Source: Bradyrhizobium ottawaense (GTDB taxonomy: Bacteria; Pseudomonadota; Alphaproteobacteria; Rhizobiales; Xanthobacteraceae). From it: a DNA stretch of 64,000 nt. Of the stretch, positions 31,337 to 40,600 are shown one piece after another. Below the pieces are notes generated by a model. It was not told where the DNA came from, did no database searches, and was given only the letters and a program-made list of their open reading frames with translations. Where the stretch lies: positions 8,195,001-8,259,000 of the forward strand of contig NZ_LT629693.1 in NCBI RefSeq assembly GCF_900099825.1, read 5' to 3'. The translations under genes and the position numbers were made by a program. The stretch's first letter is position 1; each line of letters starts with the position of its first letter.

Positions 31337-33292
31337 TTAGACAGCAGAAGACGCCGGCACCCGGATGATGGGCTTGGCCGGGCGCCACTTCCCCTTCTGC
31401 AGGGTGACCAGAGAGCGCTTTCCGTCCGCGTATTGCAGGATCATCGTCACGGCCCAGCCAGACGCGCCCTTGTTGTAACCGTGGCGCAGGTTCATCGCGC
31501 CGGCCACGTAAACGCCGTCCAGGATCTCGGGGCTGTGCTTGTCGCCGATCGACATCTTGCGGCCGACGCGGGCGAAGCCTGCCACCGTTCCCTTGGCGCC
31601 GTTCGCGCCGCGGAAGCCGTGGTTGCCGACCTCAATGCCATCGATCAGGCGGCTGTAGCCGTCGTGACACCACTCGACCAGATTGCCCAGCTCGGGCTTC
31701 TTGACCCGGATGGCGTATTCCAGCAGCGAGAACCGCGGCACTGGCAGGTCGTTGTCCAGGGCGTGCGAGCGCGCCTCGACGTAGCCGAGGTACGCATCCT
31801 CGAGCTGCAGGCCATAGCGCACGTTGGTTCCGTCGTTGCGGTACCGGCCTTCGCGGACGTACTTCTCCAGGGCGATATCGTGGTTGCCTTCAGCGATGAT
31901 GATCGTGCGATCACGGCCGGCGGCCAGAACCAGAAAATCACCGACCTGATCGACTTCCTGCTCCACGCTGTCGCGGCCACGGATGGCCATCTCGTAGCTG
32001 TAGGCATTGTCGTGGACGTGGTGGTGGTTCCGCGCCTCGTTGTCGAGGATGTCGTGGGCGATAATGTTCTCGGGATCGAGGACGTCGACCATGCTGTTGC
32101 GGTACTGGCTGCGACCGCCACGCATATCCCAGCCGAACACGGCCATGCAGTTGCCCTGATCAAGCTTGCGGACGTGGAGATCGGCGCAGGTCATCGCCTT
32201 GACCCGGTTGCCCGTGGACACCTCGCCGTTCGCCACATGGGCGTCGAGGTCGTAGAAGGCACCGTCCTCACCAGCGGTGATCTGACGGCAGAAGACGTCC
32301 CCCTCTTCGTCGAACTGAACGACGGTGGCGCCGATGACCTGGTGGAAGATCGACTTCACGCCGGCCTTGCGCGGTATCACCTTGGGACGGGTGACACATC
32401 CGGACGTCATGACCTGATGCGCCTGGACGGCCGGGTCGGTCGACGGGACGCTCTTGAGCTGGCGCTTGGCGTGCGGGAACACAGCCCAACGACCCCGGCT
32501 GTAGGTCACCAGATCGGAGATCGGCGCCGAGGCGGTCGGCAGCGTGTTCATTTCGCCGCAGAACATGAAGTTCGAGCCGATTTTCATCTGGCCGAAGCAC
32601 ATGAACGGCGTTAGTTCGGAGGCGTATTCCCGAGCCTGTGGGTTATTCTCGGCCCACCACTGCGTCTCATAGGTGAACGGGCCGACGATGATCTCCGCGC
32701 CGATGAAGGCGGCGTAGGCTTGCAGGTTGGCCCAGAACTCCTCGTGGAGCATGGAGTCGTTCTGCGCGGACGTGAAGATGAAGCTCTTGCCGCGGCTGTC
32801 GACGATCGGAGATACCTTCAGCGTGTCGGTCATCCAGGTGCGGGGCTTGCCCTCGCGCAGGACGTAGGCGTGCGCGTCACGATCCCAGCGACGGGTCATG
32901 TAGCTGTCAACGACGATCGATTCCGGGTTGACGACCGGATACATGGATTGGGTGATGAGTGAGGTAACTTCGGTCGAGAGCGCAACCGCGCGTGCGTGCG
33001 CGTGCTCTTCGGCGGACAGTTCTTCGCCAGCTTCCTCGGACCCTCGGGTCACGGTGGCGGTTTTCACCGGGGGAACGTACAGCGACCAATCGATCGCGTA
33101 GTTCTCTTTGCGCTTGCGCTTCAGCGCCTCTTCGGCGCGAACCCAGTTCGGATAATTGATGCCTTCACGACCCTCCGCGGTCTTGGTGGCGGAGGCAAGG
33201 CCTCCACGTTGGCCCTGCGGGTGGTAACCGAGCTGCAGGAGATCCTCTACGACCTTCTTTCTACGGGCTCGTTCTTCGATGGAGAGCGTCAT
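31337..33292 (-). CDS. Large phage metallophosphoesterase-fold protein
   Basis: A 651-residue protein. The central/C-terminal part carries calcineurin-like motifs: ADLHV (D-x-H), AHDILDNEARNHHHVHD, EGNHDI (GNHD) and, near the end, GNHGF and GDKHSP in place of the usual GHxH. The N-terminal 60 residues look like an HTH segment. These enzymes cleave phosphodiesters or phosphomonoesters; a role in DNA metabolism or host nucleic-acid breakdown is plausible but unproven. A stable hairpin and a TTTGC/GCAA site precede it. Confidence 0.7.
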   Translation of the reverse strand: MTLSIEERARRKKVVEDLLQLGYHPQGQRGGLASATKTAEGREGINYPNWVRAEEALKRKRKENYAIDWSLYVPPVKTATVTRGSEEAGEELSAEEHAHARAVALSTEVTSLITQSMYPVVNPESIVVDSYMTRRWDRDAHAYVLREGKPRTWMTDTLKVSPIVDSRGKSFIFTSAQNDSMLHEEFWANLQAYAAFIGAEIIVGPFTYETQWWAENNPQAREYASELTPFMCFGQMKIGSNFMFCGEMNTLPTASAPISDLVTYSRGRWAVFPHAKRQLKSVPSTDPAVQAHQVMTSGCVTRPKVIPRKAGVKSIFHQVIGATVVQFDEEGDVFCRQITAGEDGAFYDLDAHVANGEVSTGNRVKAMTCADLHVRKLDQGNCMAVFGWDMRGGRSQYRNSMVDVLDPENIIAHDILDNEARNHHHVHDNAYSYEMAIRGRDSVEQEVDQVGDFLVLAAGRDRTIIIAEGNHDIALEKYVREGRYRNDGTNVRYGLQLEDAYLGYVEARSHALDNDLPVPRFSLLEYAIRVKKPELGNLVEWCHDGYSRLIDGIEVGNHGFRGANGAKGTVAGFARVGRKMSIGDKHSPEILDGVYVAGAMNLRHGYNKGASGWAVTMILQYADGKRSLVTLQKGKWRPAKPIIRVPASSAV

Positions 33293-33335
33293 TTGACCCT
33301 ATGAATGGTGTGGAACCACTCCCAGGGCTGCTTAA

Positions 33336-33360
33336 CCCCCAGGATTTATGGTCCTGGGGG
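33336..33360 (-). terminator. Strong hairpin upstream of the metallophosphoesterase gene
   Basis: A perfect 9-bp stem CCCCCAGGA (33336-33344) and TCCTGGGGG (33352-33360) with a 7-nt loop and only a short T pair after it on the minus strand. It may end the lysis transcript or act as a leader structure. Confidence 0.55.
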
Positions 33361-33370
33361 TAGCACATAA

Positions 33371-33400
33371 TTTGCATTCAAGCAAATTTGAGAATGCAAA
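33371..33400 (-). promoter_or_regulatory. Double TTTGC/GCAA operator-like site
   Basis: TTTGC-ATTCAA-GCAAA (33371-33386) plus GAATGCAAA (33392-33400), which is a perfect inverted copy of TTTGCATTC (33371-33379). It lies between the lysis cassette and the metallophosphoesterase gene. Confidence 0.65.
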
Positions 33401-33415
33401 CAAGGATCCAAGGCC

Positions 33416-33757
33416 TTACTTGGACGAAAGCTTGATCATGTTGACGATGCGATCGACGATAAGGTCTGGCATCTTCATCACCTGCTCCGTCAGGCTGTCC
33501 ATTCGCTCGGTCAGCCTGCTCTCGATCGACCTCACAGTGTCCCAGGAGGCGTACTCCTCGACCACCTTGAGCTTGAAATCGGCCAGCTCCTTCTGCGCCG
33601 TCTCGGCCTTGACCTGGGCGGCGGCGGCCTGGGCTGCGGCGTCGGAGCGCACGGTGTCGATCTTGCCTTCGACCTTGTACCAAACGCCGGAGATGAAGCC
33701 GGCGATGGCTACGAACGGACCCACGAGCTGCAGGGCCTCAGAAAAGTCCATAGCCAT
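33416..33757 (-). CDS. Small TM/coiled-coil protein, candidate holin
   Basis: A 113-residue protein with one N-terminal membrane helix (about 9-27, LVGPFVAIAGFISGVWY), a long charged coiled coil (about 30-95) and a short amphipathic C-terminus. Its place after the endolysin and Rz/Rz1 genes suggests a holin or antiholin role, but one TM segment with a coiled coil also fits a baseplate-independent phage membrane protein. The start overlaps the Rz1 stop. Confidence 0.5.
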   Translation of the reverse strand: MAMDFSEALQLVGPFVAIAGFISGVWYKVEGKIDTVRSDAAAQAAAAQVKAETAQKELADFKLKVVEEYASWDTVRSIESRLTERMDSLTEQVMKMPDLIVDRIVNMIKLSSK

Positions 33758-34050
33758 TAGAAGTAGCCCTTCGTCTCTGCTCTATCGAGCAGGGCCATGC
33801 AGGCCTTGGAATCGGTGATGTTGCCATTGGCGCCGATCAGCGCCGCCCGGTACCGGGCAATCACTGCGCGGGCATCCATTCCGGCCTTGATCGGGGGAAG
33901 CTCAACGGTCTGAGCGACCCGCATGCAGGCGCTGAGATCCATCCGGTCTTCGACCAGAACAGCGTCACTGGATGTTTGACAGGCTGCGAGCGTCAGCGGG
34001 AGACAGAATAAGAGCGCCAGCTTTGCGGCGCTGCGCCAGCTGCTTTTCAT
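33757..34050 (-). CDS. Rz1-like outer-membrane spanin lipoprotein
   Basis: A 97-residue lipoprotein: signal sequence with lipobox LTLAAC (Cys24). It begins inside the Rz gene in another reading frame (86-nt overlap), the usual Rz/Rz1 nesting. It lacks the marked proline content of lambda Rz1. Together with Rz it should fuse the two membranes at the end of lysis. Confidence 0.8.
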   Translation of the reverse strand: MKSSWRSAAKLALLFCLPLTLAACQTSSDAVLVEDRMDLSACMRVAQTVELPPIKAGMDARAVIARYRAALIGANGNITDSKACMALLDRAETKGYF

Positions 34051-34396
34051 AGTCGGTAACTTTCTGTTGGAGGCGGGCTTTGGCCGCTTCGGACTCGGAC
34101 AGGCGTTCGGCGAGCTGATCGGCCCTACGCTTGCTCTCGACGTCCTCGATGGGTTCCCGGACCGTGACGGCCGGGCATTTGAAGGTGGATATCTGCTTCT
34201 GCAGGTCGGCGACCTGCGCCTTCAGATCCGACTTGTCAGATGCACCGGAGTGATGGGCAAAAGCCGCCACGACGGCCAGAAGGACAACGGCCAGGATGAC
34301 CTTGCCCTTCGTGCTCGCGACGAAATCCCGAGCCGCTTGGGCGTACCCGGTGACCGCGGCGCAAAGGACCGCGATCTTGTTGACGATGTTATCCAA
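33965..34396 (-). CDS. Rz-like inner-membrane spanin
   Basis: A 143-residue protein with one membrane helix (about 31-48) and a long periplasmic coiled coil (about 55-130, rich in Lys, Gln, Ala). Position and overlap with the Rz1 frame define it. Its ATG overlaps the endolysin stop by 8 nt. Confidence 0.8.
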   Translation of the reverse strand: MDNIVNKIAVLCAAVTGYAQAARDFVASTKGKVILAVVLLAVVAAFAHHSGASDKSDLKAQVADLQKQISTFKCPAVTVREPIEDVESKRRADQLAERLSESEAAKARLQQKVTDYEKQLAQRRKAGALILSPADARSLSNIQ

Positions 34397-35561
34397 GGTG
34401 GACTCCGATCTGATGGTCGTGCAGACGTCGCTTGATGACGTCGCCGTACAGTTTGTAGGTAAGGAAGCCGACCGCGATCACGCCGACCCACCAGTACGGG
34501 GCGAGCGCAGCCGTCAGGCTGTGAACGCTGTCCATGATCCCCTTGAACTGCTGGACCTTGTCGACCACGCCCTGTACCTGGTCGAGCACGCCGGTCTGCT
34601 GAGCGCCGCCGATGGCGCCGGCACCGACCATGATCTTTGAGATCAGTGACCCCTTGTCAGCCGACGCGATGGTCTGCGATCCGGCCGATCGGAGGTCGTC
34701 GACTGTTGCCGTAGCGCGCTCGTCGGCCACCTGACGGGGCTCGTTGGAACGCTCCAGGAGCGCCGTGGTCTCGTCATTCGGATGGCCGGTGATCTTGACG
34801 CCTTCGCGCCGCTGGAACGCAGACGTTGCGCCCGTGGTCAGATCGCCCCAGTCACCATCGATCTTGCCGACGTTAAAGCCGAGTCCCTTCAGCTTGGTCT
34901 GATAGACCAGCGTGACGGTCTTGCCCGGCTTGGGTTCGTAATCGCCATTGGCGATCTGCTCCAGGCGGCGGACCCAGCGCGCATCGGCCGCAGCCATGCG
35001 GGTGTCGTACTGGTTCTGGGCGTAGCCAGATCCGTTGTAGCCCCGCGCGAAGGACGTGAAGTTCTTCGCCTTGAGGTATTTGTCGAGGTGGTCCGTCTTG
35101 ATCTCGCGGACCAGCGCGTCGATCTGCTCCCCGATGCCACGCGACAGCTCGCCAACCATGTGGGTGGCGTCTTCGTACTTCAGGCGCTCGGCGTTGAATC
35201 CCATCGTTTGGCCAAGGCCCCAGGACGCCGCTCTGTTGGCGACTTCCTCGTCGACGGCTCGTGCCTTCGCGATAACGGCGAGGCGGCCGGCTGAGGTGCC
35301 CTGGTCCTTGTACTGAGTGTTCCGGCTCCACTTCGGGATCGCGAGGCCGGCTCGGATTGCCTGCGTCAGCTTGTTCGGCTGGTGCTGCTTCAGTTCCGAA
35401 TAAAACTTGTGCCGCTCGAAGAGCAGCGATGGCGTATGTCCGTCCTGTTCGAACGGCTTGCCCGAGGTTTCGCACTCCACGACAGCCAACAGCGCAGAAG
35501 CAGGCCAGCCTTCGGCCTGCGCCGCCCGCACGATGGCGTCGATGATCTCTTTACTGAACAT
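34389..35561 (-). CDS. N-acetylmuramidase endolysin with PG-binding and C-terminal TM domains
   Basis: A 390-residue lysin. Residues about 1-190 match the DUF3380 N-acetylmuramidase family (VVECETSGKPFEQDG with candidate catalytic Glu, LLFERHKFY, ASWGLGQTMGFN). A peptidoglycan_binding_1 repeat follows (about 212-255, YQTKLKGLGFNVGKIDGDWG). Unusually, a C-terminal membrane helix (about 350-372) with a basic tail ends the protein. The ATG at 35561 is chosen because upstream codons show no homology. Confidence 0.85.
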   Translation of the reverse strand: MFSKEIIDAIVRAAQAEGWPASALLAVVECETSGKPFEQDGHTPSLLFERHKFYSELKQHQPNKLTQAIRAGLAIPKWSRNTQYKDQGTSAGRLAVIAKARAVDEEVANRAASWGLGQTMGFNAERLKYEDATHMVGELSRGIGEQIDALVREIKTDHLDKYLKAKNFTSFARGYNGSGYAQNQYDTRMAAADARWVRRLEQIANGDYEPKPGKTVTLVYQTKLKGLGFNVGKIDGDWGDLTTGATSAFQRREGVKITGHPNDETTALLERSNEPRQVADERATATVDDLRSAGSQTIASADKGSLISKIMVGAGAIGGAQQTGVLDQVQGVVDKVQQFKGIMDSVHSLTAALAPYWWVGVIAVGFLTYKLYGDVIKRRLHDHQIGVHLG

Positions 35562-35574
35562 GGATACTCTCTGG

Positions 35575-36744
35575 TTAGGGTAGTCGCCCCGCCTCTGTGA
35601 TGGCGTCGATGTCGCTCTTCGACAGGTCGCCTGGGTTGATCTCGGGATGCGTTCGGAGGTATTCGCCGAGCAACTCGCCCGGACCTGGCCGCATGAACTC
35701 CTTGCTCGCTTCCGCATAGTCAGCGCCATCGCCGGGCTGCTTGCATTCCATCTGCGATTTGATGCCGGTGCTCTTGATGTAGGTGTGCGTCACCTTGTCG
35801 ATCACGTACGAACCATTGATGCCGTCGCGCATGCCGGTGACGATCAGCGTCTGCTGATCTCTGATCCAGGGATCGCCCTTGGCGAGATCGAACACGCCCT
35901 GCACTTCGGCACGCTTGAAGTTTGCTGCCTGGGATGATGCTGCCTGCTGCGCTTCCTCTTTCGAGTTGAAGAGCTGGCCGATGTTGAAGTTGCCGGTGAA
36001 CTTGTTGGCGAGGCCGCCCAGCCCGCCGCCGACAGCGGAGTCGACCCACTTGCGGACCATTTCGTCCTTGTCAAAGTAGGCAGCCTTGACGCCGCCGTAG
36101 CCCGGCTTGCTGGTGTACCTGACCTGCCAGGTGCCGAAATGCTCCGGCTGCAGGACCAGGGTTGGCAGAGCCACGCCGCTGGCGCTTTCGCCACCGTCTC
36201 GCTTGACGAACATCAGATGCCCGTCGACGACCTTTGCAACAGCGCCAGTCAGACGCTCCAGCTCGTGGATCATGTGCAGGTTGCTGACGACCTGGTTCTT
36301 AAATGGAATCTTGATGTCGCCAAGGGCTCCGGAGATGGAAACTCCTAGACCGGTCTTGCCGGCCATGCCGCCAAGGATGTCGCTGATCGACTTGTTCTCG
36401 AAATCCTTGATGGCCGGAGCCTTCTGGATGTCGTTTGACCCGGTCGATTTTCCGGTCAGCTTGATCGAGCGCGGCGGCCCCACGAATGTGACGTCGTCGA
36501 TCTCGAACGATCCCATGTAGGCGAGACCGATTTCGGCATAGCCAAGCCAGATCTGGAGAGACTCTCCAGGGATCGGCCGAGCAACCCTCCAGTCGCGATC
36601 ATCGACCGTGATGGTGCATTGATCGTCGTTGCCGTTGCCAGCCTGGAGATCGACCTTGATCTGGGTGGTGCGGTCGTTGAACTGACCGGTGATGTCGATG
36701 CCGTCCTTGGACACTCGGTAGATCGGGGTGTAGCCGCTGGGCAC
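35575..36744 (-). CDS. D: Late control D/baseplate hub protein (gpD)
   Basis: A 389-residue protein of the P2 gpD family (T4 gp27-like hub). N-terminal YRVSKDGIDITGQFNDRT, then IWLGYAEIGLAYMGSFEIDD and LTGKSTGSND are family blocks. It forms the ring that links tube and spike. GTG start with GGAGG 6 nt ahead. The order U-X-D matches P2. Confidence 0.92.
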   Translation of the reverse strand: MPSGYTPIYRVSKDGIDITGQFNDRTTQIKVDLQAGNGNDDQCTITVDDRDWRVARPIPGESLQIWLGYAEIGLAYMGSFEIDDVTFVGPPRSIKLTGKSTGSNDIQKAPAIKDFENKSISDILGGMAGKTGLGVSISGALGDIKIPFKNQVVSNLHMIHELERLTGAVAKVVDGHLMFVKRDGGESASGVALPTLVLQPEHFGTWQVRYTSKPGYGGVKAAYFDKDEMVRKWVDSAVGGGLGGLANKFTGNFNIGQLFNSKEEAQQAASSQAANFKRAEVQGVFDLAKGDPWIRDQQTLIVTGMRDGINGSYVIDKVTHTYIKSTGIKSQMECKQPGDGADYAEASKEFMRPGPGELLGEYLRTHPEINPGDLSKSDIDAITEAGRLP

Positions 36745-36760
36745 GCACAGCCTCCAAAAG

Positions 36761-36783
36761 AAAAAGCCGCCCCGAAGGACGGC
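36761..36783 (-). terminator. TTCG-loop terminator between X and D genes
   Basis: On the minus strand GCCGTCC-TTCG-GGGCGGC followed by five T, then straight into the ribosome-binding site of gpD. Confidence 0.75.
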
Positions 36784-36786
36784 TTG

Positions 36787-36829
36787 ATACGCACTCGCGT
36801 ATAGTTCGGTTTTATACGCTTTCGCGTAT
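36787..36829. repeat. Two copies of an ATACGC-N4-GCGTAT palindrome
   Basis: Copy 1 at 36787-36802 and copy 2 at 36814-36829, 27 bp apart. Each has perfect 6-bp arms; on the minus-strand RNA the loops are GAGT and GAAA. They follow the gpX stop and precede the TTCG terminator. Confidence 0.7.
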
Positions 36830-36832
36830 GGA

Positions 36833-37054
36833 TTACTTCCAGAGGAAGACTTGCTGGATGACCGGCGGCTGCGTCAGCTGGCGCGGCGGCTCCGGAAGTT
36901 CGATGGAAATGCCGAGCGGCAGCACAATGCCGTACAACTCGACACCAGGGTTCTGTTCGATGACCCACTCCACGATCTGGTTCGCCGTCGATCCGTATCG
37001 CGCGTAGCAGATCACATCGAGGCGGTCGTAGAGCTTCGTGATATATGTCGACAT
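36833..37054 (-). CDS. X: Tail protein X (LysM-like)
   Basis: A 73-residue protein of the P2 gpX family: RLDVICYARYGSTANQIVEWVI then NPGVELYGIVLPLGISIELP, a LysM-type fold. It probably sits at the baseplate hub next to gpD. The ATG overlaps the gpU stop by 1 nt. Confidence 0.9.
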   Translation of the reverse strand: MSTYITKLYDRLDVICYARYGSTANQIVEWVIEQNPGVELYGIVLPLGISIELPEPPRQLTQPPVIQQVFLWK

Positions 37055-37560
37055 CAGGTGGCCACGAATGTGTTGAGGGTGTCGACAACCTGGTTGATGT
37101 CGTCGCCGTACCGCTGCAGTTCAAGGGTGAACTCGATCTTGTGAGCGATACCGATAACGCCGATCTTGGACTCGGCAGTTCGGACGCGCTTGATCACGTA
37201 GTTTCCGATCACCTCAGAGCCGTACCCCTTCGGGTCCAGCAGCGGGTAGAAGCGGACCATGATCATCGGCTTGCCGGCTCGACCGGCCCTTCGCAGGCGA
37301 TCAAGCGTCGAGAGTCCGCCGAAGTGGTATGGATACATCTTGCCGTCGATGGAGATATTGTCCTCACCAGGACCGGTGAACTGCATTGCAGGATCGCGCG
37401 AAAGGCGATCGGCGTTGGTCCAGGTGTATTGCGCATCGCGCTGAATGGTTTCGAAGTTGGGGGTGTCGATGCCCTTCGATGGCACGTAGAAGAGGATCAG
37501 CCCGGTATCATCATTCGAGTTGGGATCCTGAGAGCCAAGACCAAGTAGAACGTCAGCCAT
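37054..37560 (-). CDS. U: Tail protein U
   Basis: A 168-residue protein matching P2 gpU by position and by the block FGGLSTLDRLRRAGRAGKPM followed by an IKRVRTAESKI strand. It is involved in tail completion. Normal length for the family. Confidence 0.85.
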   Translation of the reverse strand: MADVLLGLGSQDPNSNDDTGLILFYVPSKGIDTPNFETIQRDAQYTWTNADRLSRDPAMQFTGPGEDNISIDGKMYPYHFGGLSTLDRLRRAGRAGKPMIMVRFYPLLDPKGYGSEVIGNYVIKRVRTAESKIGVIGIAHKIEFTLELQRYGDDINQVVDTLNTFVAT

Positions 37561-37587
37561 ATCTTCCTCTGGTGATTGAAGTGGAAC

Positions 37588-37607
37588 CCCGGCCCCGTAG
37601 GGCCGGG
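37588..37607 (-). terminator. Hairpin between tape measure and U genes
   Basis: Perfect 8-bp stem CCCGGCCC/GGGCCGGG with a 4-nt loop, 28 bp ahead of the gpU start; no T-run, so a pause or processing structure is as likely as a terminator. Confidence 0.55.
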
Positions 37608-37617
37608 ATCATATCTG

Positions 37618-40600
37618 TTAGGTGTACTCGCTTGCCGTGTCGTGGGTTCGCCAGTTCATGGACTCGTCGATCCGGCGTTGCACCAGCGTCGCCAGCGCTT
37701 CCGGATCGTGACTGCTGCCGTTGATGTGGATGGCCACTGGCCCGCCGCCGCCACCTCCGCCATTGAGTCCGAGACTTGCGTCTCCGCGGATCGGAGAAGG
37801 CACATTCTGCACAGCGTCCGCGGGCGAAGGCACGGCGCTCGTAAGAGGAGCGTCGCCAGAACCGGCGATGCCTTGCTCCATGAGCTTGCGATAGTTAATC
37901 GCGCCTGCGCGGCCACGACCGTACTTCGATCCAGGGCCAACCCAATCGGTGAACTCGTTGCCGTCAAGCTTTCCGGTGCGAGGATCTCGGAGTCTGAGCC
38001 CTGGAATGCCAGTCCTTGCCGATCCGTTCGGATCGGTGGGAAGCCCCTGATCGGTGTGTCCACCGATGACGTGACTGCCAGCGAGCGCCTTCTGCGTGAA
38101 AGCGTTGTACTTCGCGAACTCCTTCGGGTTGTTCTGCATGTTGCGGATTGCCCCGTAGATCTCACCGCGACGGACGGGACCATAGAAGCTGTTCTGCCGC
38201 CCCCTGCCGTCCGTACTGCGAACACCCTCAGCCGAGAAGCCGAGCATCTGTCGCATCGACTTCCCCTGCATGTCTGCACGGTTCATCAGGCTCTCGATCG
38301 TTCCGCCCCTGCTGGCGCCCTCAGTCTGCTGCATGGCAGCGAGGTGCAAGGCCAGGTTTGGATCGTTCTTTAGCTCTTCGCCGAAGCGAGCGCGTCGAGC
38401 CTGAAGGAATGCGTCTCCGGACAAGCCGGCGCCAACGTTGTCAGCTGCAGATCCGCCACCACCCGTGAAGGATGGAACTTTCTGCGGATCTACGATGCTG
38501 CTGTTGCCGCTGCTGCCGCGAGAGAGCCAGGCCTTGTCCTTTGCCGCCATCGTGGCGTCGCTGAACGGGTTGCCTGTGACGCCGCGTTGGATGATGCCGC
38601 TGCTACCCAAGGCGCCAAGGCCAGGCAAGGCCTGACCCGGAGTTGCCTTCAGAAGAGCCGGCACACCGCCAATGAAGCCGCTTCCGCCGCCGCCACTGGC
38701 GCTACCGCCACCGAGGCTGAGGCCCCTTCCAGATCCTCCGGACATGGCGTATTGGAGACCGCCATTTCCGAGATTGCCGGACATGAAAGCCGCGCGCTCG
38801 ACGTTGCCGCCGAACTTGCCGAGCTGGCTTGCCAGATCGTCAACCTTGCTGCGCCGACGACCGGAGAAGTCGGTCGAACCGGTATAACTCGTGGGAGTGA
38901 ACAGCGGGTCAGCGCCCTTGGGCGTGGTATAGTTCTGCAGCCGCTTCGTTGTAGATTCGCGCTCGCGGAAGTCCTTCATGGACTCACCCTTGCGCCTGAT
39001 ATGAGCATCCGGGATACCAACGTCGTTGGCCGCAAAACCGACCATCGTCATGATACCGGCGATGCTCTTCACGAACGTGACAAGCGACTCGAGATATCCG
39101 GCAACAGTGCCAAGCGCCTTCAGGGCAGCAACCAGCTCAAGGATCTGAGCCGTGAATTTTCCAGCAGACTCTGCGTCTTTGACGCCGAACTTAGTGGCGA
39201 TGCTGGAGATGATGCCACCAACAATCTCGGCAGCCTTCTTGATCTCGGCAACAAATCCCTTCGTAAAGTCGAATATCTGCTTGGCATGGCTCTTGACCTC
39301 GGCGGGATCGCCGAAGGCGGCCTTGAGCATGTCTGACCAGCTGGCGAAGCCCATTCCGGCAACGATGCCGTCAGTGAAAGCCTCGACCGACTCCCTGATC
39401 TTTCCGGTGTCAAGTGTGCCGAAATAGTTCGTGAAGAAGTCCGTGATTTGGCCGAAAGCCTTCTCGAAGCCGGCACCGACCGACTCCCAAAGGAGCGTCA
39501 TGGCCGACACAAATGACCTCCAGCGACCGGCCAACGACTTGAGCTTCTTGTCGTTGATCTCATCGAGCTTGCCCGCATTCTTCCGATCGCGGACCTTCGC
39601 CAACAGATCGGCCAGGTTCCCCTTGGCCTCGACGAAAGCAGCAAGTTCGTCTCGCCACTCGCGCATACCGAGCAGGTTCAGAACCTTGTTCTGCCTCTGC
39701 TCATCCATGCTGCCGACCTTGTCGAAGATCTTGAGCAGGGTGTCGGCCGGGTTGGCCGCCATCTGAGCGGACATTTGGTTCCGACCGCCGAGACCAAGCA
39801 TGTTCGAAGCCGTAGACAGATCCTTGCCGCGTTGACCGCGAGCATTCTTGGAGCCGACCAGTTCGTTGACGATGAAGCCGAGGAACGTGCCGACCTTGGC
39901 GGACGGCAGGCCTATACCAACACCGGTACCGGTGAAGGCCGACAGATCTTCAGGCGTCATCTTCGAGGTCGCGAAGACACCCGAGGCACGGCGGTTGGCC
40001 GCGATGATTTCGTTAGGATCGGCCGCGGACTCCATACCGGCAACCGCTACGGCATTCAGGATGCTCTTGAGCTTTGCAGGGTCCAGGTTATTCATGTCCT
40101 GGGTCAGCGTCGCAATTCGCGTCGCAAACCGGGTCGTCTCCTTCAGGTCGAGATCCAGTCCGGTTCCCGACTTCATGAGCGTGTCGGTAACTTCCCTGGC
40201 CTTGTCCTTCGGAACACCGGCCTTCAGCACTTCGGTGAAGGCGTCGATCATCTTGTCAGCCGTCATGCCATACTTGATGGATGAGGCGTTACCCCAGCTC
40301 TTCCGCATTTCGCGGACCTGGGCGTCGTTCATTTCGCCGAACATCTTCAGGTTCGTTTCGGCGGTGTCGGTCCTCATCCTAGTCCGGAATGCGGAGACTC
40401 CAGCATATCCAGAAGCAGCGGCGCCGGCAGCGGCGTACATCCCTGATCGACTGCCGATGCCGGACAGCTGGGACATGCTGCGCATTGCCGCCTGACGCAT
40501 GCGCGAGATGTTGGTGAGGTGGTTGCGGTGTAACCGCTCCTGGTTACGAAGGTGAGCCGCTTCCAGATTACCGAGCTGCTCGGTCACCCGGCGCTGCGAA

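Noticed and set aside
31319..32614. 431-codon plus-strand frame opposite the metallophosphoesterase gene
   Set aside because: Ala/Val/His-rich shadow; catalytic motifs lie on the minus strand.
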